Shown: positions 15,379 to 22,217 of the stretch, one piece after another
How positions within the stretch are numbered: position 1 is the first letter of the stretch
Layout of the letters: each line of letters opens with the position of its first letter
Origin: Legionellales bacterium UBA2469
Lineage (GTDB): Bacteria; Pseudomonadota; Gammaproteobacteria; Legionellales; Legionellaceae
Length of the DNA stretch: 22,217 bases
NCBI GenBank assembly: GCA_002342175.1
Contig: DDPL01000025.1
Location: 1 to 22,217, forward strand
Reading direction: 5' to 3'
Notes under the pieces: generated by a model
The model's input: only the letters and a program-made list of their open reading frames with translations
Told to the model about the DNA's origin: nothing
The model's database searches: none
Position numbers and translations under genes: made by a program

Positions 15379-17364
15379 ATGATATCTTTTATTCGGCCAT
15401 TCACCTTTCTGATCGTCTCAACCCTTTGTTATGCTCATTCATCCGATTTTCTAAATTTTAATGAAGAATGGATGAATACTGAGGTTTATCCCGAAAACAA
15501 TTTTTTTGAATATGCCAATGGCGGTTGGTTGAAAAAAAATCAAATTCCTGAAGATGAAGCGGAATGGGGTATATTTGATATTTTAGATCAACAGGTTAAA
15601 TTTCAAATCAAAAGCATGATTTTGTCACTTCCAATGCATCCACATCAAATGAAAAATACCACCTACCATCAACTGTATGCTTTTTATCAAAGCGGAATGG
15701 ATTTAAAATTATCTGAAAAAACCAAACTTGAGCCTTTACAACCCATTATCAATGATATAATGCAAATGAAGTCACTGGCGCCACTAATAGCACAATTGCA
15801 TGCTATCAATGTAAATGTATTTTTTAACTTAAGTCCAAACATCGATGTTCATTATCCTAAATTCATGATTGCACAAATCTCCCAGGATGGTATGTTTCTA
15901 CCTAACCGTAATTATTACCTGGAACACGATGAAAAATCAGTACAAATTCAACAGGCCTATCAACGATTTATTGAAACACTTTTTAAAAACTGTGGTTATA
16001 ATAATGAAAGCGCGCATCAAGCTTATTTAGATACCTGGTTCATTGAAAGTAAACTGGCAACCATTTCAAAAGACAATGATTACTTTCGAATACCACAAAA
16101 TCTAGACCATCGCACCAAAACCCTTACGATGGAAAGAAAATATGCCCATTTACAACTTCAATCCTATCTCCAGGAAAATCATTTGGAACATCTTAAAATT
16201 CTTAATGATGCGGTTCCATCCTTTTTTACTGAATTGAATGAGATTCTACCAACCTTGTCCAAATCACAAATTCAAAATTATTTACTGGCTCAATTATTCG
16301 CGAATTATGCGCCTTATCTTCACCAGGCTTTTCGTGAGCCATACTTTGATTTTCTAAAATCACTGCGAGGAACAATCACTTATCCAGAACGTTGGAAACA
16401 AGTTATTGAAATTGAAAATAATCTTTTAGGTTATGCCATTGGAGAGCTTTATATCGAAAATTATGTTCAACCAGGTGAAGTTGAATATGTAGAAAAAATG
16501 ATTATAGACATTCGACGTGCTTTAAAACATCGAATTTTAAAATCCAAGTGGCTAACAAAAAAGACTCAAAAAATGGCGCTTAAAAAATTAAAAGCCATGA
16601 CCTCGCGCGTTGGTTACCCAAAAAAATCTCTCAACTACGAACCATTAAATGTAAAAAAACAAAGTTATGTTGCAAATGTTAAGGCTGCATATCAATTTGA
16701 AGTTCAACGCCAATGGCAAAAAATGAATCGTCTCATCGATAGAGATGAATGGGATATGCCCCCACAATCCGTTAATGCATATTATGATGTTTCACAAAAT
16801 CAAATCAATATTCCTTTAGGAATCTTACAAAAACCTTTTTTTGATATTCACGCCCCGGATGCAATAAATTATGGGGGTATTGGCGTAGTGATTGGCCATG
16901 AAATCTTCCATGGATTTGATGATGAAGGCGCTCAATTTGATGCTGGCGGCAAACTCAACTTTTGGTGGACAAAAGAGGAATGGAACATTTATCAAGGAAA
17001 AATACAATGTATTGTTCAACAATTTTCTAGTTACAAAATTCCAGGAAGCGAAAATTATCTTAGTGGAAAGCTTGTAAGCGGTGAAGCGATTGCCGATATA
17101 GGGGGGATTCAATTGGCTTATGATGCGTTAATGCAATTACCAACAACAAAACATATTAAAAACTATTCACCAAACCAGCAGTTCTTTATCAATTTTGCAC
17201 ATATTTGGGCATCAAAAATTAGAGATGAGGAATCCATACGAAAAGCACATATCGACCCACATCCCCCCAAAATCTATCGAGTGAATGGGACGCTAAGCAA
17301 CACTCCTCAATTTTATGAGGCTTTCCATATCCCCATGAAAAAACAGATGTGCAAACTTTTTTAA
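15379..17364 (+). CDS. Secreted M13-family zinc metallopeptidase (PepO/neprilysin type)
   Basis: The 661-residue precursor starts with a signal peptide (MISFIRPFTFLIVSTLCYA, likely cut before HSS). After it comes FYEYANGGWLKKNQIPEDEAEWGIF-like sequence, the usual M13 N-terminal opening, here with FFEYANGGW. The catalytic half is intact: NAYYDVSQNQINIPLGIL, the zinc motif HEIFH at 507-511 with GFDDEGAQFD after it, and the third ligand Glu569 in SGEAIADIGG with Asp573. RVNGTLSNTPQFYEAF closes the domain, and the protein ends CKLF, the CxxW-like terminus seen in neprilysins. The family cleaves peptides of limited size, and this one should act in the periplasm or outside the cell. Its stop codon shares TTAA with the stop of the convergent serine protease gene. 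Confidence 0.93.
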   Translation: MISFIRPFTFLIVSTLCYAHSSDFLNFNEEWMNTEVYPENNFFEYANGGWLKKNQIPEDEAEWGIFDILDQQVKFQIKSMILSLPMHPHQMKNTTYHQLYAFYQSGMDLKLSEKTKLEPLQPIINDIMQMKSLAPLIAQLHAINVNVFFNLSPNIDVHYPKFMIAQISQDGMFLPNRNYYLEHDEKSVQIQQAYQRFIETLFKNCGYNNESAHQAYLDTWFIESKLATISKDNDYFRIPQNLDHRTKTLTMERKYAHLQLQSYLQENHLEHLKILNDAVPSFFTELNEILPTLSKSQIQNYLLAQLFANYAPYLHQAFREPYFDFLKSLRGTITYPERWKQVIEIENNLLGYAIGELYIENYVQPGEVEYVEKMIIDIRRALKHRILKSKWLTKKTQKMALKKLKAMTSRVGYPKKSLNYEPLNVKKQSYVANVKAAYQFEVQRQWQKMNRLIDRDEWDMPPQSVNAYYDVSQNQINIPLGILQKPFFDIHAPDAINYGGIGVVIGHEIFHGFDDEGAQFDAGGKLNFWWTKEEWNIYQGKIQCIVQQFSSYKIPGSENYLSGKLVSGEAIADIGGIQLAYDALMQLPTTKHIKNYSPNQQFFINFAHIWASKIRDEESIRKAHIDPHPPKIYRVNGTLSNTPQFYEAFHIPMKKQMCKLF

Positions 17365-18425
17365 TAAGCACCAATATCAATGGTTGTACTGTCAAATGTG
17401 ATGGTTTCTCCATTTCGTATAATAGTCACTTTGACTTTTTCACCAATCTCAATGTTGCTTAACAAATGATAAAGCTCGTCATAATTTTTTACTGGATGTC
17501 CATTGATGCCAATGACAATATCACCAAGAACAATACGACCTAATCCATCTCGATAAGTCCCTCGAAGACCTGCTTTTGCAGCTGAGGTATTGGGCATGAC
17601 TTCTGCAACTAAAATACCGCGCGTCACACCAAAATGCTGGGCAATTGAGGGTGGTACAGGCTGAAATCCAATGCCAGCAAGTTTCACACGACCATTTTTA
17701 ATGATTTGATTAACAATGTGCTCAATTTCGTTCCCTGGCACTGCAAAACCTACACCTGCACTCGAACCTGATTCAGAAAAAATTGCTGTATTCATACCAA
17801 TTAGACGCCCCATGCTATCCAATAGAGGTCCCCCCGAATTACCAGGATTGATAGAAGCATCGGTTTGAATCATGTCATGGATTGTAACTCCCCCAACCCC
17901 TGGGACTTGACGTCCAAGCGCAGAAATAACTCCAACTGTTAAACTATGATCAAAACCAAATGGATTTCCAATTGCCAATGCTTTTTGTCCAACCATCAAT
18001 TCATGCGTTGGTGCAATTTCCATAGGCTCAAAGGAGTGTAATTTTTCAAGTGCTGTCCGAGAATCAAGCTTTAGTACAGCAATATCTTTTCGAGGTTCAA
18101 AACCTATCACATGCGCATCAACAGTCATTCCATTAAGCGTAACAGAGAATTTTTCCGCGCCGCGAATAACATGAAAATTGGTGACGACATGCCCCTGCTT
18201 ATCCCATACAAATCCAGAACCAGAGCCAGACTCTTTCATTTGTAAGGATTGATGAAATGGATCTGCTACCGTTGTTAATCGATGAATAAAAACGACTTTA
18301 GGTGCAATCTTTTGAAATATTTGAATTGTATTCTGTTCTTCAGGCAATGGCGTTAATGTCTGTGAAAATCCCATCCCAGATTTCATGAGCAAACCAACAA
18401 CCAGTATTTTATTCAAATGACGCAT
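17361..18425 (-). CDS. Deg1/HtrA-like serine protease with one PDZ domain
   Basis: The 354-residue precursor begins with a signal peptide (MRHLNKILVVGLLMKSGMGFSQ) and carries a trypsin-like domain with triad His85 (VVTNFHVI), Asp114 (PRKDIAVLKL) and Ser197 (NPGNSGGPLL). A single PDZ domain follows at about 250-345. HtrA-family proteases degrade misfolded envelope proteins. The one PDZ makes it DegS-like in layout, but the wording of the sequence (GSGSGFVWDKQGHVVTNFHVIRGA, AIGNPFGFDHSLTVGVIS, RDGLGRIVLGDIVIGING) resembles the plant and cyanobacterial Deg1 group more, by my recollection. The ATG at 18425 has GGAG 6 bases upstream. A TTG at 18437 and an ATG at 18431 are in frame, but the first lies upstream of that ribosome site and the second directly abuts it. 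It converges with the M13 gene. Confidence 0.9.
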   Translation of the reverse strand: MRHLNKILVVGLLMKSGMGFSQTLTPLPEEQNTIQIFQKIAPKVVFIHRLTTVADPFHQSLQMKESGSGSGFVWDKQGHVVTNFHVIRGAEKFSVTLNGMTVDAHVIGFEPRKDIAVLKLDSRTALEKLHSFEPMEIAPTHELMVGQKALAIGNPFGFDHSLTVGVISALGRQVPGVGGVTIHDMIQTDASINPGNSGGPLLDSMGRLIGMNTAIFSESGSSAGVGFAVPGNEIEHIVNQIIKNGRVKLAGIGFQPVPPSIAQHFGVTRGILVAEVMPNTSAAKAGLRGTYRDGLGRIVLGDIVIGINGHPVKNYDELYHLLSNIEIGEKVKVTIIRNGETITFDSTTIDIGAY

Positions 18426-18481
18426 CAACATCTCCAATTGATTATTCCCAACAATAACACTTTATGGCTAATTTACACACA

Positions 18482-18510
18482 TTTAATTTGTAAAAATCAT
18501 ATGTTACAAT
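18482..18510 (+). promoter_or_regulatory. Candidate extended -10 promoter of the small coiled-coil gene
   Basis: TACAAT (18505-18510) is preceded by TGT, giving an extended -10 element (TGnTACAAT). A poor -35 (TTTAAT, 18482-18487) lies 17 bases upstream. Transcription would start near 18517, leaving a leader of about 23 bases that contains AAAAAGG. It lies in the 114-base divergent gap shared with the serine protease gene. Confidence 0.5.
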
Positions 18511-18539
18511 ACAACACATTTTTTAAAAAGGTGTTCCTC

Positions 18540-18827
18540 ATGGTACTAAAACATAGACTATACCCCAAACTTCGTTTTGATAATATCACTCAAAAATTAA
18601 AGGCTCAATTAGAAGAACAAAAGCGCGCGCATTTAAAATTTAAAAAAGATATAGAGCTTGAATCGGTAGAAAGATTACAATCAAGAATGCAAGCACAAAT
18701 GCAATCAAACCCACTCAAGCTTGCACTTCAAAGACAAAAAGAGGCTCAGCTCATCAAAGCCAATACCATTCAATTTCAAACTGAACAAGGATTGATGGAA
18801 CAATTAGAGCTCACTTATAAGGTATAA
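18540..18827 (+). CDS. Small coiled-coil protein of unknown function
   Basis: The 95 residues are highly charged and almost wholly predicted helix. From about residue 15 to 75 they are rich in Lys, Glu, Gln and Arg with few prolines or glycines (KLKAQLEEQKRAHLKFKKD, then RMQAQMQS and LALQRQKEAQLIKANT), so a coiled coil is likely. There is no signal peptide or membrane segment. The ATG at 18540 has AAGG 8 bases upstream and a promoter at 18482-18510. The frame extends 41 codons further back to 18417, but that stretch crosses the promoter and the start of the neighbouring protease gene. The last 13 bases overlap the convergent gene at 18815. I recognise no family. Good start signals and non-shadow coding make it a probable real gene. 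Confidence 0.65.
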   Translation: MVLKHRLYPKLRFDNITQKLKAQLEEQKRAHLKFKKDIELESVERLQSRMQAQMQSNPLKLALQRQKEAQLIKANTIQFQTEQGLMEQLELTYKV

Positions 18828-19945
18828 TTTTGTCGTGTCGCGCAATCGCCAAGATTTGTTACAAAAAGTTCATTCACATGTTTGATGAGCTTCATGCCTT
18901 GATTATCGATATGCGGCTCATTATACGCGTATACTTCTATTGCCTTATTTATATCCCAACCTTGATCACCCAACAGCCAATCTAAAGTAAACTTATCATG
19001 TGAATCAAGCAAAGCAGCAAGAGTGCCCAATAAAATAGCAGTCCCTAACAAGACAAGAGCTTGTATCAAGAGATTAGTAATAAAAATTTGTGCTAAAAGC
19101 ATAACAAACCAACATATAATCGCCGCAATTAGTTCCACATAAAACAGAATATCTAAAAATGAATTTTTAAACTGAAGATCTGCTTTTAATGATAAATGCC
19201 AAAAAGCAGCTGCTTTGAAATTTTGATGGCGCTGCTGAATAAGATTAAGCAATTCTTCTGTTAAAATCCTATTTCCTAGATCTTGATAATCTTTATAGTC
19301 AAACGCAAGGTGATTACAAATATCTTTCCAATTATATTCACCATTATCCTTAAGGTTTTCATCATTAATAAGATTTTTTAAAGCAACTTCGTCCTCACAT
19401 GCCGCATTTAAAATGAATAAAATCCGTATCAATTTTTCTTTTTGTTCTAATGTCCTTTCACATGATATTTCTTTTGATAAATGTTCAAATAAATCAATAC
19501 TTAATATTGAATTATCAATATTTCTATCTATCTCTTCGATTTTGAGCATTGAGGACTCGAACTTCGATAAAACTTCGAGATTTGCTTTGAATTGACCCCA
19601 AAAATCCATGGTAAGAAATTTATCTAACATAAAACGCATTAGTGTTGGCGAATTTAACATGTCTGATGTTACATACATTTTAGCCCATAAATCATTTAAA
19701 AAAAGATTTGTCGGCATTGAATATTCACTGATCTGAGTCTCAGGATAGAAATATAATGCTTCATCTGGATTTTGTGTTGATAATCGAATATACCAATCTG
19801 AAGAATTGGTCTTATCATAAAACAAATAAAATGAATAACTGTGATCATAATCAAAATTTTTATTGTATCTTAAATGAACACATCCTTGATTTTGAATTTC
19901 AAAAGGTTGAAAGTCCGTAGATTCTAGAATTCTACAAATATACAT
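18815..19945 (-). CDS. Unrecognised protein with C-terminal membrane hairpin
   Basis: The 376-residue product starts at the ATG at 19945, with AGGG 5 bases upstream and a strong promoter just before it. An in-frame ATG at 19990 lies upstream of the predicted transcript start and is rejected. Residues 1-120 are rich in aromatic residues (several Tyr and Phe in YSFYLFYDK, ALYFYPETQ), suggesting a beta-rich domain. About 120-255 is helical and acidic. About 264-314 holds two hydrophobic segments (a membrane hairpin, through ELIAAIICWFVMLLA and LLIQALVLLGTAILLG). A soluble tail of about 60 residues follows. There is no N-terminal signal peptide. I recognise no family. The layout of a long soluble domain plus a late hairpin is seen in some secreted effectors and in tail-inserted membrane proteins, but no secretion signal is identifiable. 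Confidence 0.72.
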   Translation of the reverse strand: MYICRILESTDFQPFEIQNQGCVHLRYNKNFDYDHSYSFYLFYDKTNSSDWYIRLSTQNPDEALYFYPETQISEYSMPTNLFLNDLWAKMYVTSDMLNSPTLMRFMLDKFLTMDFWGQFKANLEVLSKFESSMLKIEEIDRNIDNSILSIDLFEHLSKEISCERTLEQKEKLIRILFILNAACEDEVALKNLINDENLKDNGEYNWKDICNHLAFDYKDYQDLGNRILTEELLNLIQQRHQNFKAAAFWHLSLKADLQFKNSFLDILFYVELIAAIICWFVMLLAQIFITNLLIQALVLLGTAILLGTLAALLDSHDKFTLDWLLGDQGWDINKAIEVYAYNEPHIDNQGMKLIKHVNELFVTNLGDCATRQNYTL

Positions 19946-19972
19946 ATTAACCCTAAATTTAAAAGTTATCAA

Positions 19973-20001
19973 ATTATACACTAAGCTCATATTTAATTCA
20001 A
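19973..20001 (-). promoter_or_regulatory. Near-consensus sigma-70 promoter
   Basis: On the minus strand TTGAAT (19996-20001) and a perfect TATAAT (19973-19978) are exactly 17 bases apart. Transcription would start near 19966, 21 bases before the ATG at 19945, with the ribosome site AGGG between. This is the clearest promoter in the window, and it separates the membrane-hairpin gene from mutH. Confidence 0.65.
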
Positions 20002-20059
20002 TTTTTCAAAAAAAATATAACTTATTCTGATGCAAGGTATCAAGCTAGAAGGATATATC

Positions 20060-20071
20060 AAACAATTGTTT
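20060..20071. repeat. 12-bp perfect palindrome at the end of mutH
   Basis: AAACAATTGTTT reads the same on both strands and overlaps the mutH stop codon (20070-20072). It has no loop and no T-tract, so it is a poor terminator. It may be chance in AT-rich sequence. Confidence 0.3.
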
Positions 20072-20723
20072 AAGCTTTAATTGACATCTCCATGATTTTC
20101 TGAGTAAAACACGAACGCAAATAAAAACCTCGGGGTAAAGTTTGTATATCTTGCCCATAGGCATCTAAACTATTGGTTAAAATAGAAGAGTTTGCAGCTT
20201 TAGGACGTATGTGCAAGTAAGTGCCAATTGATCCTGTAATTTTTTCCACCTGTCCCTGAATAACCATATCCATGATAAGTTCCCAATCGGATTTTAACAT
20301 CTCTTCGTGAATTTCCGACATTTGCCATAAAATGGCTCGACCTATCCGACGTTGTGAATAAGGAATAGATAAATCTCCTTCAATGGGAATCCACAAAACC
20401 TGTTGTAACTTATGATAACAAGCAGATGATCGCCATTCCAATTCGAAGGGCGCGCGAAGTGGTAAAACCGTTATATAAGTCGATTCTTGTACCTTACCTG
20501 ACGCACCAAGTGGTATGGTTTTAATTTCAAGATTTAAATTTGGAAAATCAGGAATGGGTAACGAACCAGCCGTTGAACCTAAAAATTTTTCAACTGTTTG
20601 ACCTAACCAACCTTTGGCATGCAAAGGTAAAGTTGGCACCGGAAGACCTAAACGATTTCCCAATTGTGAAAACGTAAGGCCTTCCATTTCTATTGCTTTT
20701 GCCAATACCAAATCTTTAGTCAT
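20070..20723 (-). CDS. mutH: DNA mismatch repair endonuclease MutH
   Basis: MutH nicks the unmethylated strand at hemimethylated GATC sites after activation by MutS and MutL, so its presence implies a Dam methylase in the genome. The 217 residues align with E. coli MutH (229) throughout: [18 protein letters not shown], the catalytic Asp59, Glu66 and Lys68 of the DX(n)EXK motif in [62 protein letters not shown] and [12 protein letters not shown] near the end. The ATG at 20723 overlaps the aspS stop by 8 bases, so it is probably translated by coupling in an aspS-mutH operon. Its own ribosome site is poor. Confidence 0.95.
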   Translation of the reverse strand: MTKDLVLAKAIEMEGLTFSQLGNRLGLPVPTLPLHAKGWLGQTVEKFLGSTAGSLPIPDFPNLNLEIKTIPLGASGKVQESTYITVLPLRAPFELEWRSSACYHKLQQVLWIPIEGDLSIPYSQRRIGRAILWQMSEIHEEMLKSDWELIMDMVIQGQVEKITGSIGTYLHIRPKAANSSILTNSLDAYGQDIQTLPRGFYLRSCFTQKIMEMSIKA

Positions 20724-22217
20724 CGTTTTTTATACACTGAATAGATAACTCTTGTAATTGGTGCAAATCTACTCGACTTGGTGCTTGTGTTAATAAACAC
20801 ATGGCACTTAAGGTTTTAGGGAACGCAATCACATCACGAATCGATTGTGAACCTGACAATAGCATCGCTAATCGATCTACTCCAAGCGCTATTCCACCAT
20901 GCGGAGGACAACCATATTGCAAGGCTTCCAAGAAAAAGCCAAATTTCTTCTGAGCTTCTTCATCTGATATGCCCAATAAATCGAATACGGTTTTTTGCAA
21001 CTCAGGATTATGAATTCGAATTGAGCCACCACCGAGTTCATAGCCATTTAAAACCAAATCATAAGCTTTTGCTTTGGTACTTAGAGGATTTGCTCTTAAG
21101 GCATCACTATCGGTTAAGCGTGGTGAGGTAAATGGATGATGCGCCGATTCAATGTTTCCATTTTTTTCATTCTTTAGAAAAATAGGCCAATCAACGACCC
21201 ACAATATTCGCCATGCGTTATTATCGATAAGTCCTTGGTCAAATCCAAGCTTCTGACGCAAAGCCCCCATCGGTTCGGTAATTGCAGCTGATTTTCCAGC
21301 GATACAAAAAATAATATCTCCATTTTGCGCTCCTGTCCGATTCAGAACATTCGCAATTTCTTCATCGGATAAATATTTCAGTAACGATGACTGTAGTCCT
21401 TCACGTCCTAAACTCATATCATTAACTTTAATGTAAGCAAGACCTGGTGCACCTACACGTGTCATATATTGTTGATATTCATCTAATTGTTTACGCGACA
21501 GATCCTTAAGTTGTGGAACACGGAGCATAATGATGCGTGATTCACCATCCATAGATGCATTTTTAAAAACGCCAAATTCACTATGCGTAAAAATATCTGC
21601 AACATCAACCAATTCTAATGGGTTGCGCAAATCAGGTTTATCACTACCATAACGAGACATTGCTTCATCATAGGACATTCGCTGAAATGGTCGAGGTAAA
21701 TCAATATTTAATAACGCCTTAAATAAATGACACATCAAACCTTCTAACATATTTTGCACATCGATTTCATCAACAAATGACATTTCCATATCAAGTTGCG
21801 TAAACTCAGGCTGTCTATCTGCTCTTAAGTCCTCATCCCGAAAACATCGCACCACTTGATAATAGCGATCAAAGCCTGCGATCATCAACATCTGTTTAAA
21901 GAGTTGTGGCGATTGTGGTAAAGCAAAAAATGCACCTGGGTGAACACGAGAAGGAACCAAATAATCACGGGCACCTTCGGGTGTTGCTTTCGTCAACATG
22001 GGGGTTTCAATATCTGTAAAACCCTGTTGATTCAAATATTCTCGAATAAGACGAACAATTTCATGTCGTTGCACAATTTTTTGATGCAATTCATCGCGGC
22101 GTAAATCTAAGTATCGATATTTTAATCGTAAGTCTTCAAAAACGGTTTGATGCTCATCAGGTAAGAATGGCGGAACAGCGGAAGCATTAAGAATTTCCAG
22201 GCCCGTAACCTCTAGTT
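20716..22217 (-). CDS. aspS: Aspartyl-tRNA synthetase (N-terminus beyond the window)
   Basis: This class II synthetase charges tRNA-Asp. The frame stays open to the right edge, giving about 500 residues of a normal 590; the missing part is most of the anticodon-binding OB domain. A TTG at 22087-22089 could be read as a start but is only an internal Leu codon in DELHQKI, because [12 protein letters not shown] lies in frame upstream. Class II motif 1 is around [18 protein letters not shown], motif 2 is [18 protein letters not shown] and motif 3 is GVDRLAMLL. The bacterial GAD insertion domain lies between motifs 2 and 3 (about [20 protein letters not shown]). GGGSIRIHN is present. Whether it also charges tRNA-Asn cannot be judged from the visible part. 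Confidence 0.97.
   Translation of the reverse strand, partial: LEVTGLEILNASAVPPFLPDEHQTVFEDLRLKYRYLDLRRDELHQKIVQRHEIVRLIREYLNQQGFTDIETPMLTKATPEGARDYLVPSRVHPGAFFALPQSPQLFKQMLMIAGFDRYYQVVRCFRDEDLRADRQPEFTQLDMEMSFVDEIDVQNMLEGLMCHLFKALLNIDLPRPFQRMSYDEAMSRYGSDKPDLRNPLELVDVADIFTHSEFGVFKNASMDGESRIIMLRVPQLKDLSRKQLDEYQQYMTRVGAPGLAYIKVNDMSLGREGLQSSLLKYLSDEEIANVLNRTGAQNGDIIFCIAGKSAAITEPMGALRQKLGFDQGLIDNNAWRILWVVDWPIFLKNEKNGNIESAHHPFTSPRLTDSDALRANPLSTKAKAYDLVLNGYELGGGSIRIHNPELQKTVFDLLGISDEEAQKKFGFFLEALQYGCPPHGGIALGVDRLAMLLSGSQSIRDVIAFPKTLSAMCLLTQAPSRVDLHQLQELSIQCIKNDD

Noticed and set aside
17335..17370. A-run and T-run near the M13/HtrA junction as a terminator
   Set aside because: Only A-T pairing of the two runs is possible and there is no GC-rich stem. 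Both runs are coding.
18417..18539. 41-residue upstream extension of the coiled-coil protein
   Set aside because: It runs through the promoter and ribosome site and into the serine protease gene, and its composition differs sharply from the rest.
19946..19990. Upstream ATG (19990) for the membrane-hairpin protein
   Set aside because: It lies upstream of the -10 box and has no ribosome site. The ATG at 19945 has AGGG 5 bases upstream.
22087..22089. TTG start for a short aspS
   Set aside because: The upstream in-frame sequence is clear AspRS ([12 protein letters not shown]), so the gene continues past the edge.
1..22217. CRISPR array, insertion sequence, prophage, tRNA or rRNA
   Set aside because: I saw no regularly spaced repeats, transposase or integrase, terminal inverted repeats, or recognisable tRNA or rRNA sequence on either strand. 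A covariance-model search was not possible.

Overview
The window is AT-rich chromosomal DNA from a gammaproteobacterium. The gene set is bacterial housekeeping with gammaproteobacterial markers: ZapD, MutH, a FabY-type initiating ketoacyl synthase, DusA, HemF, and a secA-mutT block facing zapD. The AT-richness, TTG and GTG starts, a Rickettsia 17 kDa-type surface lipoprotein and two unrecognised membrane-hairpin proteins would fit a host-associated lineage such as Legionellales/Coxiella relatives. That placement is inference; nothing in the window proves it.

Layout. Positions 2-936 (+) hold the 3' end of an unrecognised membrane protein, then an exported gamma-glutamylcyclotransferase-like protein. 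A hairpin at 918-947 separates these from a tight seven-gene minus-strand run, read from 7176 down to 952: DUF2147 protein, dnaB, alr, a glycine-zipper lipoprotein, etfB, etfA and ald. Gaps are 2-27 nt, so it is probably one operon joining replication (DnaB), cell-wall D-alanine supply (Alr), an envelope lipoprotein, electron transfer (EtfBA) and alanine catabolism (Ald). zapD (+, 7264-8010) runs divergently from it and converges on a second minus run, dusA-fabY-secA-mutT (13837 down to 7996). zapD and mutT overlap tail to tail. hemF (+) is divergent from dusA and shares a terminator hairpin with csp (-).

The right third (15379-19945) is an envelope and accessory zone. It holds a secreted M13 zinc metallopeptidase (+) meeting a Deg1/HtrA-like serine protease (-) stop to stop, a small coiled-coil protein (+), and an unrecognised protein with a C-terminal membrane hairpin (-) behind a near-consensus promoter. 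mutH and the 3' five-sixths of aspS (-) close the window.

No rRNA, tRNA, CRISPR array, insertion sequence or prophage was recognised, and no intergenic stretch reaches 300 bases. Most of the window is conventional. The least explained parts are the two membrane-hairpin proteins, the exported cyclotransferase, the coiled-coil/membrane-protein convergent pair, and the putative hairpin at the very 5' end of the csp transcript.
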